Part shown: positions 50,530 through 62,600 of the stretch, one piece after another
Position numbering within the stretch: the first letter of the stretch is position 1
Layout of the letters: each line of letters opens with the position of its first letter
Notes under the pieces: generated by a model
Told to the model about the DNA's origin: nothing
Databases searched by the model: none
The model's input: only the letters and a program-made list of their open reading frames with translations
Source of the DNA: Gonapodya prolifera JEL478
Taxonomy: Eukaryota; Monoblepharomycota; Monoblepharidomycetes; Monoblepharidales; Gonapodyaceae
Direction of reading: 5' to 3'
DNA length: 64,000 nucleotides
Assembly (NCBI GenBank): GCA_001574975.1
Contig: KQ965736.1
Location: 786,910-850,909, forward strand
Program-made: the position numbers and the translations under genes

Positions 50530-53500
50530 CCGACAAAACTTTTGTGGGATGATGCCGCAAATCTTTTCAGCAACCTGTCGAGGGCTGTTGGTGCCACTGA
50601 GACCAATCACACAGCTCGATTTCAGATATCTGGGAAACGGGAGGACAGCAATCAGAGGACTGGACCGGACGACGCTGTGGACCCTTCAGCCTCCAACCTC
50701 CAACAAGACTCTCTCCCACACTTAAACAACATCCCCGAATCGAGAAGAGAATCCGGGGATGTGGAGCCATTCCCCTCCTTAGGACCGTCAGGAACCACCT
50801 CCTCACACCAATTTCAACCTTCTTCTGACGACACCCGGACGAACTCTCTGCAACCGGGCCGCCCCTCCATCTCGCGCCCCGCGCGACCTGCACTCAAAGC
50901 ACCAACTGGCCCCCCGCCGTTACCTCTTGGAAGAAGCCGCTCGCGAGCGCCATCAGCTGCCGTTCCGTCCCCTCAATTGATAGAACAAACAGAGTGCGTC
51001 CCGCCGGACGAAGACCCGCTCAGTGAGGGAACGTATCGTGTTGACAGCTTCAGCACCATCAGCAGTGAAGGCGAAGACAACGATATTGACGGGGCCTCTG
51101 TGATTGGACAGCATGAGCGCACTTTTTCTGAGCAGACGCGAGAGGAGGAACCACTCTCACTCATTCCGTCCATCGCCGTCAGATTTCATCAGCAGCGGTT
51201 CACGGAGAAAGGGCCTCCTACCTCCATCAGCATCGAGTCCGACCATGCCACGCTTGCGTCCCCGCGGCAGTCTGTCGCGGACACTGCGTCGATTCACTCC
51301 GCTGTCGATAACGTCGCAACCATGGTGCGCAAGCGCGCAAGCACCATCAACCAGAGGGGCCAGCTTCCGTGGAACACGTCTGAAGTGTACAAGTCGGCTT
51401 CTCCGCAACCAAAGGCGAAAATGAAAGAACCTGTCTTGAGAATGGGTCCGTTGTACTTTTCGAAAGCTGGGCGGCCGGTGCTCGTCGATGGACTGGTCGA
51501 CGCAGAGCTTCTCAACCTGTTGGACCTTCATCCCGTGGAAGGCGAACCCTTCGCCGGGTACCTGACAAGTCTCCAAGATGACTATTCAACTCCAACAACC
51601 GTGAGGGAGGAAGACCACATTCAGATCGCCCGGTTCACGCTCGGGCGGTACAACGAAATGCTGAATGTACCCATCGCCAGCGCCGACGTGAGCTTGGCCG
51701 ACTCCAACATCGCCAAAGTCACGGAATCTGCAGGCGGGAAGCTCGTCGTCAAGTGCGCCACGCTGCCGGGCCTCATTCTGCTGCTCACGTCCGAGGGGAA
51801 TCAGACGGACATGGACTACGTCGTGGATTTCCTGCGAACGTATCGATACTTTGCCGATGCGGCGGACGTATCCAGGCTGCTCGTCACGCGCTACATCGAA
51901 TGCGCCGAGGCAATCTTTGCGAGGGCTCTTGCTAGGGTTGCGACGTCGTCAACTTTGAATGTGAACGCAGGCAGCGGACCTCTCACCAGCAAATCGGAGC
52001 TTGACGGAAGCACGCAAAGAGTTCGTCTCAGCATTGATTCTACGACCGTGACTCTTCCAAGAGGCACCCCTCACGGTCGACAACAATCCAACGGGTCGAA
52101 CCAAGAGGACTCGTCGTCGAGCTCTCTACGATCGCGTCAAGCGTCCCAGCTTTACGGCGGCACCTCAACTGCGTCCCTGCCGCTTTCTACCCTGCTCTTG
52201 AATGGCTCAAACGGGAAGCGAGACGATGAGTGGGACGCCTTCACGCAGCTCCGTGTTCTCAACGTCTTCAAGAAATGGCTCGAAATTCACCCCGAGGACT
52301 TCATGCGGAACGACGATCTCGCCGAGATTTTCCTCGGCTTTTTGGACCTTCTTGTTGCCAAAGATTCGAAACGAGGCTCGTTTGCGGAATCGCTCAAAAG
52401 GCGGTACGTCCAGCGCGTCACCGAGATTGCACCACGGTACAACCTTCGAGCGGTGACGCCCGACCCGAAAGACGCCACCGCACCCGCTGAAACACAGGCT
52501 CCTGCGCCGATATTAACGGCTCCACCTCGCTTGCAGTCGTTAACGCTTCCACCACTACAACCCATGTCCCCTCTCCACTTCCCCTTCTCACCGACGGGAG
52601 ACAAGCCAAAGGGCCACTCTCCGCAGCCATCAACAACAGAGTCACCGAGTTTGGCGTCGGCGACCACCATCACCGCCACACCGTCGAACGATGGCAGTAG
52701 TCCTCCCCCAACACGCATCCCTCGACCGGTGATGTTCCGCCCCCGAAATAACAGCCAACCCAACGTCAAACCTTCTCCAACCGCTGTGGGAACCTACTCG
52801 GGGTTCCCTGGCACCCACGGCCTTGCAGACATGGACCCAGAGGACGTTGCGAAGCAGCTGTGTCTGATTGAGCAGCGGACATTTTTTCAGATTCGTGTGG
52901 AGGAGCTGATTGCGCAACGATGGAACGAGAAGGACAAGGACAAGCGAGCTGTGGAAGCACCAAATTTGGTGGAGCTGATTGCCTGGGTGAGTGTGGCTCC
53001 CTCCTTCTCGTCAATCGCTTCTATGAGTGCAATTCCTTGTGACAGTTCAACCATATCGCCTACGGCTTCGCGTCCGAAGTGTGTCGCACGCAAAAGCTCA
53101 AACGTCGCGTCTCCTTACTCAAGCGACTCATCTTCTGCGCGCATAACTGCGTAAAGTTCAACAACTACAACAGCGCGTTCGAGATTGTTGCGGGGTTGAA
53201 CCTGAGTAGCGTAACCAGGATGCAGAAGACGTGGGCCGCCTTGCCAAAGAAGTACACCGACGTATGGTGAGAAAATTTGGCGCAAGAACTCGCTTTCAGT
53301 GCGGCTCAACAAAATGCGCTCGTCACTTTAGGGCATCTCTGAACAAACTCATCTCCAACGAGGAAAATCATCGCGTCTACCGTACTTCCATCCGTACTCT
53401 ACGGGACAAGCTTGGCCCGGACGCGCCTTGCCTTCCATACCTGGGAGTCTTCCTCGCCGACCTGACTTTCGCAGAAGACGGGAACCCGACCTACTTGAAC

Positions 53501-53710
53501 GAGGCGGACCGGCTGGCCGGCACCATCAACTTTGCAAAGTTTGCGCTCGTGAGCAGGATCATATCGCAAGTAGAGCAGTTTCAAAAAGTGTCGTACGATT
53601 TTCGCGCGGATGACAAAATGCAGAAATGGTTGCGGTATGATATGACGGTGCTGGATAGCGCCAAGTTGCATGAGACGAGCCGGACAATCGAACCCAAGCA
53701 AGCGGGATGA
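50530..53710 (+). CDS. Ras guanine nucleotide exchange factor (Cdc25-type), 5' end not found
   Basis: Activates Ras-type GTPases by exchanging GDP for GTP at the membrane. Exons about 50530-52986, 53046-53266, 53332-53710. Domains: a long Ser/Pro-rich N-terminus, a RasGEF-N module (KLVVKCATLPGLILLLTSEG, MDYVVDFLRTYRYFADAADV, TQLRVLNVFKKWLEIHPEDF), then the catalytic domain: DPEDVAKQLCLIEQRTFFQI, LVELIAWFNHIAYGFASEVC, RVSLLKRLIFCAHNCVKFNN, YNSAFEIVAGLNLSSVTRMQ, LPYLGVFLADLTFAEDGNP. The C-terminus ends normally at 53710. The exon beginning at 50530 (PTKLLWDDAANLF) has no in-frame ATG until far inside, so at least one upstream exon is missing from my model. A coding-looking stretch near 50300-50420 is a candidate. 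Confidence 0.9.
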
Positions 53711-53801
53711 AGTGAAGGAGAGTAGAATAACATCGTTACGATTGATTGATTGTGATGTATATAGCATTTAATGATGATGAATGCAAAAGAGCTCTGCTTG
53801 C

Positions 53802-55091
53802 TTATTTGGCTGGGTACTCATAGAAACCACGACCAGTCTTTTTGCCTGTATCGAAAGTGTACACGTTGGCCTGCCATTTCCACGTCCCAATGCTTTCATG
53901 TCACTCACCTAGCCAGCCAGCATTAACGTAGTTGATCAACAGAGGGCAAGGCCTGTACTTAGCATCACCGAGCTGAGAGTGAAGGACGCGCATGATGGCT
54001 AAACAGGTGTCGAGGCCGATAAAGTCGGCCAACGTAAGTGGGCCCATCGGAACATTGGTCCCGAGCTTCATGGTAGTGTCGATGTCTTCTTTGGTGCCGA
54101 CTCCCTACAAATCATGTCCTTGAATGTTGAATCGCGGTCGCCGTTGACACTCCACACGCAATAAACTCACCTCCATGAGTACGTACACCGCTTCGTTGAT
54201 GTACGGCATAAGGATCCTGTTGGCGATGAAACCCGGGTAGTCATTGCTCGTCGTGACGGTTTTGCCCATGTCGGAGGCGAGATGGCGCGTGACAGCGAGG
54301 GTGTCCGGGGACGTGGCGATCCCGGGAATAATTTCGACGAGTTTCATGACGGGGACGGGGTTCATAAAGTGCATCCCGATGACCTTCTCGGGTCGATTTG
54401 TTGAGCTGGCAATCTTGGTGATGGATATTGAAGACGTGTTGGAAGCGAGAACGACTCCGGCGGGAACGGCCTTATCAAGGCCCTCGAAAATCTTTGCTTT
54501 CAGCTCCGGGTTTTCGGTTGCCGCCTGGAATTGGAAGTCGTGAATTTTGGAGCTCGTTCGGACGCAGTCAAGACTGCAGCAAGCTCACCTCAACAACAAA
54601 ATCGACATCGCTGAAAGAGTCCGTGGTTGTTGTTACTTGTAGCCGACCCTTAATATCCGGAATTTCGGCTTCAGAAAGGCGACCCTTGGAGACTTCCTTT
54701 TTCAACAGTCCATCTTTCCACCACATAGGAAGCGATTTGGGTATGAGGAACACATCAAGGTCTTTTGATCAGAAAATCAAAAGCAGACAGCACACATTCT
54801 AGAGCCCACCGATAAATTTGAGTCCTCCGTCCAACTGTTTCTGCTGTGTGTCCATGATAACCACGTTGCGCTTGGCCACAACGGCACTGACGTAGGCGAT
54901 TCCAATACCCTGGAAACGGAATCGCATTTTCAATTCGATGGAATCATTCGAAGTGGGGGCGAAGTTGTGGTATGTGATGAGATGCGGTCGGCAAGGGACA
55001 GCACGAACACTGCCGGTTTTCATTGACTCACCATTTGTCCAGCACCCACGATGCCGATCTTTTTAATATGAGATGATGAAATTTCCGACAT
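53802..55091 (-). CDS. 3-hydroxyacyl-CoA / 3-hydroxybutyryl-CoA dehydrogenase
   Basis: An NAD(P)-dependent enzyme that interconverts 3-hydroxyacyl-CoA and 3-ketoacyl-CoA in fatty acid oxidation. Exons 55032-55091, 54810-54909, 54589-54713, 54171-54524, 53909-54104, 53802-53845. N-terminal Rossmann fold [40 protein letters not shown] (the Glu), [34 protein letters not shown] with the catalytic His, [20 protein letters not shown] and the end [17 protein letters not shown]. The last exon is only 44 nt and needs the acceptor at 53846-53848 to give the GxKTGxGFY motif. About 290 residues is the usual single-domain length. No PTS1; the N-terminus [11 protein letters not shown] is not a clear mitochondrial presequence, so the cytosol or an unseen signal is possible. 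Confidence 0.94.
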
Positions 55092-55535
55092 TACCGCGTG
55101 ACTCGAGGAGAAAAAACGAGTCTTGGGGGAGTGAGAATGTCACGAGTCAGGTTCACAAGAGCAGGGTCGATCAAGTGAGGGATGGGGAAGAAAACGGAAC
55201 CAGAGTTGAGTTCTCGTCCTCTGCATGTCTCCATTGCTTGGCCTCGTGCCGGGGCGTTACCCAACTCCGGACTTGCAGAAGAGATGAAGTACCTTTGCGA
55301 CGGAGGACACAGAGGCAGGAAGAGCACGCGCGCAGTGATGACGCAAGTGATGACGCGTCAGAATGGCTGGCGAAACGGCAATAGCAGACATTCAGCGACG
55401 GGGATTGGAACGTAAAAATTTCGTCGTGTCTTGTCTTCCCTCCGGCTGAATTTCCACGGAATGTCATGCCGATCATCCTTGCAACCATTCGGCTCGAAGT
55501 CTACGGTCTCTAAACTCTACAGAATAATTTTAGTG
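55092..55535. other. Intergenic, no gene seen
   Basis: About 440 bp between the dehydrogenase start and the PabB-PabC stop (both minus). It must hold the dehydrogenase promoter. Nothing else is recognisable. Confidence 0.35.
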
Positions 55536-57418
55536 CTAATGCTTATGTGCAAGTGGCAAAGTCGTGCAATCTACGTGACCCTCGTAAACGCCCCTGACAC
55601 TGTTCATTAAGCGAACTATCTTCGCATGTAGCAGCTCGTGAATTGTGATGACGCTTTCGGAAAGCTCGCCCCTTTCTAATAGCTCAGCTCTCATTGTTCC
55701 GGCCAACAGCCCACACCGCACCGGAGGTGTCACCCAAACATCATCCTTCAGCACTGCGATGTTCGCTATGGTGGACTCACACACCTCCCCCGCACAATTC
55801 CACAACAGTACATCATCGTACCCCGGTCGTCTTGCTCGCGCCTTGTCGTACACTGATCGACGGGTCGTTTTGTGATAGAGGAAAGGATCAGACACGTCAA
55901 TGGGTTCAACCGCGAACGCAAGCCTGACTGCGGGTTGCACTGTTGTCGTGATCGGAAAGGATTGGACGGTGACTGCACCGCTCTTGCGCGAAACAAGAAG
56001 ACGAACTCGTCTGGGAGTTGCGACGTCAAACCCTTCGGCGGCTGTTATCAACGCTTCCTGAAGGCCGGCACGCGTCACAGGCACATCAAAGTACTCGGCG
56101 GTACCCAACATCCGGCGCAGGTGTCTCTCCATCAGAGTGAATCCTTCTTCCGGCGCCCACTTGATGGTCTCAAGCAGTTCGAACGGGCCGGCAGTGCTCG
56201 TTCGAAGAACTTTACTCTTTGTCGCGCATTCCGCCCACTCAAGAACCGATTCCGAGCCGTATGTAATACCACCGCCAACCCCGTACTCGGCCTCGCCCCG
56301 CTCCTTGTCGACGACAACGGTTCGGATGGCGACATTAAATTGAGCGCGGCGACCAGGGGCAAGAAAACCCACAGCTCCCGTGTAGACTCCCCGCGGGGAG
56401 AGTTCCAATTCGCGAATTATGGACATGGTACTCCGCTTCGGAGCGCCAGTGATCGAAGCGGGGGGGAAAGTGTGCTTGAATATGGGGAGGGTGGAGGTGT
56501 CGGAGGGTCGGAGGGCGGCGCAGACAGTCGACGTCATTGTCCACAGCGTGGGGTACTTTTCTACTCGGAAGAGATGCGGCACTTGGACTGTGCCAGGTAC
56601 GGCGATTCGACCCAGGTCATTGCGGACCTGAAGAATAGCACAAGGTTGTTGAATTCACGTCCACATAAGACAATATGAAAACGCCGCACCATGTCAGTGA
56701 TCATCAAGTTTTCCGCTTGCTCCTTCTCGGACGCCAGCAACTCTCGCGCCTGCTCCCTGTCCCTTTCCACCGTCAACCCCCTTGCCGCCGTTCCCTTCAT
56801 GGGCAGCGACTCGATGCGGTCCCCGTCCTGCTTGTAAAACAGCTCGGGGGACGCACTGCACACTACGAACCGCCCGGTATCGATGTACGCGCCGTAGGTT
56901 TTCCCCTGAGCCGCAACCAAACGGAGAAAGAGCGCCCAAGGGTCGGACACGGACGTTGCTCGTTGCCGAAAGGTGAAGTTGACCTGGTACGTGTCCCCCT
57001 CGCGTATGTACCCCAGAACGCGGTTGATGGAGTCCTCGTATCGCTCCTGGGTCACTTCTTTGACCCATTCCAACGCGGGACTTGTTTCATTGTCCGGCGG
57101 GCCAAGCAACTCCACGCGTTCGCTTTTCCCGAACAAGCCGAACCACAGGAGCGGCACAGAGCCTCCTTCGTGCACCTCGAGGCGCGGATCGAACGCCGGT
57201 GCGGCTTCGTAAGCGACCCATCCTGCTGCGATTCCGTCGCCCGCGTCTACACAGCGTTCCAATTCTTCAATAGAGGGCAGTACGTCGTCCAGCATTCGCG
57301 CGCACCATATCTTGCGGCAGTTAGACAGAGCTAGCCAGTGGTTTGCGAAGCTGTCGAATACTACGGCAAATGGCGATTGAGGTGGAAGAGCGATCGTGGG
57401 GGTAGGAGGTGGTTCCAT
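55536..57418 (-). CDS. Fused aminodeoxychorismate synthase component I and aminodeoxychorismate lyase (PabB-PabC)
   Basis: Two consecutive steps to p-aminobenzoate for folate: PabB aminates chorismate and PabC releases PABA and pyruvate. Exons 56690-57418 and 55536-56627 with one GT-AG intron of 62 nt. The PabB half has EGDTYQVNFTFRQRA, VVCSASPELFYKQDGD, ESLPMKGTAARG (the Lys of PabB rather than TrpE), ITDMVRNDLGRIAVPG spanning the splice, HTFPPASITGAPK and GGGITYGSE. The PabC half is a class IV PLP aminotransferase: FELLETIKWAPEEGFTLMER, FLYHKTTRRSVYDKARAR with the PLP Lys, DVLLWNCAGEVCESTIANIA and TPPVRCGLLAGTMRAELL. There is no glutaminase (PabA) domain, unlike the PabA-PabB fusions of fungi such as Abz1. 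Length is about 606 residues. The start at 57418 (MEPPPTPTIALPPQS) has no organelle signal I can see. Confidence 0.9.
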
Positions 57419-57763
57419 GTTGGGGCGGGATCAGGGATGGCTCTGGCGTGGGTAAGGTTGATTGGTGGAGGGGAGAAACATGTTGGAAAGAGAAGGTTCA
57501 GGTGTCACTTTGTACCTTCGCGGTCATCCCCATCGGAGGCAATGGTTGCATTCCGAGTCCGACCATGGCGACACAACACACACTCATCGTCCCCTCGATT
57601 TCACGTAAGCGTACCATATATACTTCTGTTGTGATGTGCGTACGGCTCAAAGCCAAACTAATGCCAGCTCTCACTCCAAATATACATACATAGCTCTCAC
57701 TCCAAACATAAAGCCTCTCACTCCAAATACTCCAAATACTCAAAAAGCTCCCTTTCAATAACC
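57419..57763. repeat. Short intergenic region with a tandem ctctcactccaaa repeat
   Basis: About 345 bp between the PabB-PabC start and the oxygenase stop. Near 57666-57740 the plus strand has four imperfect copies of (g)ctctcactccaaa at uneven spacing, followed by tactccaaatactccaaatactc. The other bases are unremarkable. Confidence 0.6.
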
Positions 57764-59553
57764 TCAAAGACGCACGCCTTTCGCCCTCAAGGCCGCGGTC
57801 TCGTCCCACTTTGCGCGTTTCTGCGGAGATTTGTAGTGGTTCTCGACAGACTCGAGACTGTCTTTGCACTGCTTGAGCTCGGCAATGGCGCGGTCCAGCA
57901 CAGACACGATCTGAAAGCGCGAGGAGGGTTCGTGATAGAGTGTGAGTCGGGCATAGCGACGCCACGTCAAGCGGTGACTTACCTTTGTCTTGTCCTCGGA
58001 GAACGGAACGGTCCCGTCAGCAAGCATGTTGAGAATGGTCTGCACTCTCCACGATTTGTGAATCGCATACTCGAGCGCTGGTGTCGGACAAAAAGTGTGT
58101 AAGTCCTTTCTGCAGATATCTTTACCGTGCTCAATACACTCACGAGCAACTTCGGCCTCATCGATCGCACCAAAGTACTCATACCGCGTGAAATCGTCCT
58201 TGCCGTCGAACGCTGTCTTGCCAGAGAAAATGCGGCGCGACTGGTAGCTGTTGATGCAGGTTATGCGAGACTCGGGAGCCTTAGGTCATTGGATGAGGGT
58301 TAGATGAGTGTCCCTGAGACCAACCACTGCAACACCCCACTCACAGACAACACAGGCGTGACTTGGTGCCAGAACAATCCACCCTGCATGAGTATACACC
58401 AGCCCTTTCCAGGATACTCAACCTCGAGCACACCATCCTCTTCTCCGAGGGGCGGTCGGGTGCCGGCTTTCTCGGCGAGAACGAGGGCAGTGGCCTCTTC
58501 GACGGGTTTGGAGATCACGCGCAGAGCACCACCTTGCATGCCGGTGCTGTCGGAAAGGATGGTGACGGTGACGTCTGGCGAGGAATCAATGTGTTTGTGT
58601 ATGTCTCAGAGGGTTGCATGGTGGTTTCCTGGAACCCTTTGCCGACCTACATTGAACACTGTCAAAGTGCCACCCAACGACGTTCTGCCACGCGAATGGG
58701 GTGGAGAGTGAGCTCTACCGTTTTGAATTTTGCAAACTGACCGACCAACACCCTCAATGAATTACCTTGGCTGGTCCAATTGCTCCGAAGTTGGTGTGCG
58801 AGTAATTCAATGGCAAAGAGTCGGGTACCACTGCCGATTATTGAGCGTTAGAATGGGTACTCGGGTCGGCGCCTCAAGTGACTTTCCACCCACTCTGATC
58901 CACAGCAAAGCGAGACAAAACGTTGAGCACTGCAGGGTGCCTGTTGAATTCTCGAATGAAAGGCGAGACGTATGCAAGACCGCGCTGTATAATGGAATCG
59001 GAGTGAGAAGGTATACGGTATATCGGAAGGAAACGTAATATACACACGTAGCTTTCTGGAATAAGGTCCGAGTAGTGCACAATGTGTGGCGCCACTTCAC
59101 GGGTTCGGCGAACAATTTCTCTGGAAAAAAAAAAGAGTGGTTTCAATTCAAAATGTATCAGAGGTGGCTTGGCGTCGGCGTAACCCACCGTATTGCATCT
59201 ACACCTGCTTCGCTGAGTAGCTTGAAGGGAGCCGTGTAGGCAAGCCCCGGCCATTCCTTTGGGTCTTCGGGAAGCTCGTCGAGTTTCCACCGCTTGAAAT
59301 TGAGGTCCACCACGAACTCTGGAGGTACCACATCCAGGTGGGTCTCGGGGTCGAAGGCGCAAGGATCAACGTCCGGTCTGAACGGAAATTTGGTCGGCTG
59401 AGACCTTGGGAACGGGGGAAGCGTCGTCGCCGTGTGCGTGCTTGGGAAAGGGTCCATTTGCCTGTTGTAATGATCGCGGTTTGTATATACGGGTAGCAAA
59501 CGGGCCGCCCCGACTTCCAAACCAGCTTTGGCCACGAAGGTATGGTCTGTCAT
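57764..59553 (-). CDS. 2-oxoglutarate/Fe(II) dioxygenase-like protein
   Basis: Exons 59189-59553, 59048-59120, 58894-58984, 58766-58830, 58660-58684, 58345-58574, 58144-58279, 57983-58077, 57764-57910. After splicing the core reads YSHTNFGAIGPAKNVVGWHF, with HFD as the HxD iron pair on a 25-nt exon, then TILSDSTGMQGGALRVISKP, a proline/glycine-rich insert, WCILMQGGLFWHQVTPVL with the distal His, and SRITCINSYQSRR with the 2-oxoglutarate Arg. The spacing (HxD, GG, about 55 residues, H, about 8, R) fits a double-stranded beta-helix dioxygenase. The N-terminal domain (FVVDLNFKRWKLDELPED) and the C-terminal helical tail are not ones I recognise. Substrate unknown. The splice from 58144 to 58077 is one of two possible. 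Confidence 0.75.
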
Positions 59554-59653
59554 CTTTCCATCACCGATCCATATGCGGGGAAATGTGGGGTACCGTCCAT
59601 TAGAGGCCCTTGAATTAAATTTGCGCTTATCAGAAGCAAAAGTTACAAATATG

Positions 59654-62600
59654 TTAGACTGCAGCCTCATCTGAAGAATAGCCCTCCGCGTCCTCAACAT
59701 TCGAAACTGCCCGCTCGCGTCTGCCTTTATGCAGCACTTTGAGCGTGTGTGGTGACAGCATTTCGCCATCGTCGATCCCAACACCCAATGTCACCTCTGC
59801 CTCCCGTGACTTGACGATGCGCTCGAGAGCTCTGGTTGGTGGCTCCGCCCCTGCGACACTGTACCGCGACTTGGCCTGAGTCGAGTGCCAAGCACCTCTT
59901 ACACGCTTTTGTTCGGCCTGTCGCAGAAGCTGCTGCTGGTGTTTGAAGTCCTCAAGGAATGCAACCTCGTCCTCATGTTCATGCTGTGGGTTTAGATGAG
60001 TTGACAAAATGCCGACAACACTCACACCACTGGCAGCAACTCACTTCTTCCTTCTTTCTCACCACATCGAGTTGCCTTTCCCTCAGCGCGGTCCTCTTCA
60101 CTTCAGTCACCCCAAGTGCCACATCAAGGCATTCCTGGTCCGGCGTAACTGGTCTGACTTCCTCTTCCTCCAGCTCCTCCGCAATCTCCGTCCATACCTC
60201 CCCGATTTTGAAGTCGAAGTATTTTGTGACGAGGTGCAGTTTCACACGCTCCTCCGGTGTGAGGCTCGGCACGGCGGTCTCCAACGATTCGAACGAGAGC
60301 TTGGACAGGACGGCGTAGATTTTGGAACGAAGATTGGTCTGAAGCTCCGCGATGGCGGGAGAGGCCACGTCGAGGTCGTCGTAATGGGCTCGCGCATCTG
60401 GTGTGAAGAACGCTGCCATTTCTAGATCGAGCGGCGGAATACTCTTTTCAACGTGATAAAATTTTCAGGCACCGGTTATGATCAGTCGCACAATCTTGAA
60501 CTCGCGCAGCGACCCCAACGCACCTCTTGCTTTTCACCTCTGAGCACTCCACCACCTTCTCCAACCTCGCCATGCCTCCCCTCCCGCACACCCAGCCTCT
60601 GCTCCTCCTCCACCCAAAGCTCCAACAACATGCTTACGGCACCACGTCTCACATCGCGCACCGTCCGCCACTCAAGCACGTGCGCCCGTGTGCTGGGGTG
60701 CTCGAGAAGGTCGGCGAGGAGACCAAGGATCGGGGGGCGAAGGTGCGAGTGCTTTTCAAGAAGTCTGAGGAGGGCAAACACACCTATGGGAGAGCATTAG
60801 ATAGAATGAGTGTGCTCGGTTTTGAAACGCATTGATCCACCCACCTCCACCTTCCAAAAGCCCCTCAACGTCACCTCCACCGGCGACACCCTCCCACACG
60901 CACCTCACAGCACCGAGGACCACCGCGTCTCGCTCCTTCGGGTCGGGACTTTCGAACTCCGAGTACGCTCTCGCAGCTCGCAACAGCAGTCGTGCAGAGG
61001 CCGTGTAACGCGACGGGGCGTGTAGGGCAAAGATGGAGCCAGCAAGAAGGAGGCAAGCAGCGTGGGCGGGTGGATAGAATACCGAGTCGGAAAGGATCTC
61101 TAAACAAATGCGCCACCGACCGTGATAATTGGAAGTTGCAATGGACGTCAGCACATCAAGTCTTGCCCTGCCACAACGGGCACCTCACGAACCAGCAATC
61201 AGTCCGACCCCACCACGCGCCTCAACTTCCTCCACAACTTTCTCCCCGCCTCTCTCACATGCAGCGACGGCCGCTTTGGCCCCAACTTCCACCATCCTTC
61301 CAGGCTTTTCGCCGTCAACAACCTCACGGTCTGTATCTCGTGCGTAGGACAGGAACTCCACCATGGCCCATCCCGTCCCCGGAGGTGGAGGAAAGCGGGA
61401 CAGAAGGGACAATAGGAGCGACTGGACAGTGCGGAGGTCCCGAGGTGTGTAGGACAAGTGGCACGGATGTGTGCGAGTGGATAGACAGTGAAGGAAGTGC
61501 AGGAGTGATGGGGCAAGTCGAAGCTATTGAGAGTTGCGACAAAGAGACATTAAGAAAAAACACCGAAAGTACGCTTTCACACAAACGCAACCTGCCCCCG
61601 GCCACAATAAACGCACCTCCCCACCCCCCGTCATTCTCCTCGCGACGCCCACAACCTGGCGTACCATCTCCACGTCCTCCCGTCCGTGCCGCCCGCCCAG
61701 GACTGCAGGTCGCATTCCGACAAGACCCGCTTCAAACAGACCACCACGTGACGCCGTTCCCGATCGTGCACGCCCACGAGATCTGTGTGCGTCACCTCCA
61801 GACCCAGGCGCAAACCGAACGCGGGATTCGGGCTCGGGTGCTTGGTCGGACGCGGTATCGGAATGCTCTTCCACGTCCACGTGATTGTCCACTACGGCTT
61901 CCTCACCCTCTCCTCTCTCGTTCCCACTCCCCACAACAACCCTCCTCACCACCGCACCAACACCACACGCCTCCACGCCCTTCCATCCCCCCGCCGCAGC
62001 TACCTTTCCGACGACCGCCACAACCTCGTTCCGGACATGTTTCTCCCCCTCGGTCAGCTCGGCGTGTCGGGCCCACATGTGCGTCAGGCACTCCGCCAGC
62101 GCGGTTCCGGGCGGGTCAGCGTCGTCCACGGGGGGTGTCGTAATTTGTGCCGCGCACGATTCGGCGATTGTCAGAGGCGCCGTGGATGCCGGGATGGGGA
62201 CGTGCAAGGAAAGCAGGTGGTACAGCGTGGACGCGCACAGGGAGCGCGAGGACGGCGTGCTGGAGGTGGACGGGTGGAGGATGTGAAGGAGGAGTGGGAC
62301 CAGAGGCGTTTCTGTGGGCGGTGATGGTGCGGGAAGGTTTAAGACGTGGGGTTGTGGAGCGATCCAAATACGCAACTCGCCTCGAACAGCCCTCGCAGCG
62401 ACGCTCGCCCCGCCCACGACGACGATCCTGCTCACGCACCGCACGGCGACGTCGAGGGCGTCTTTGAACCACCGCGGTGTGGGGGCGGGGGCGGAGGCGG
62501 GGGTTGGTAGAGGCGCGGAGGCAGCGCCGGGAGTGGAGTCAGGGGCAGTGCCCAGTCCGCTCAGAATACACGCGACGCGGACAAGCGTTGGCAAAGGGAG

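Noticed and set aside
60992-62143. A long plus-strand frame of 383 codons
   Set aside because: It is antisense to CFAP69 and Pro/Arg/Ser-rich, as expected from the complement of a GC-rich coding exon.
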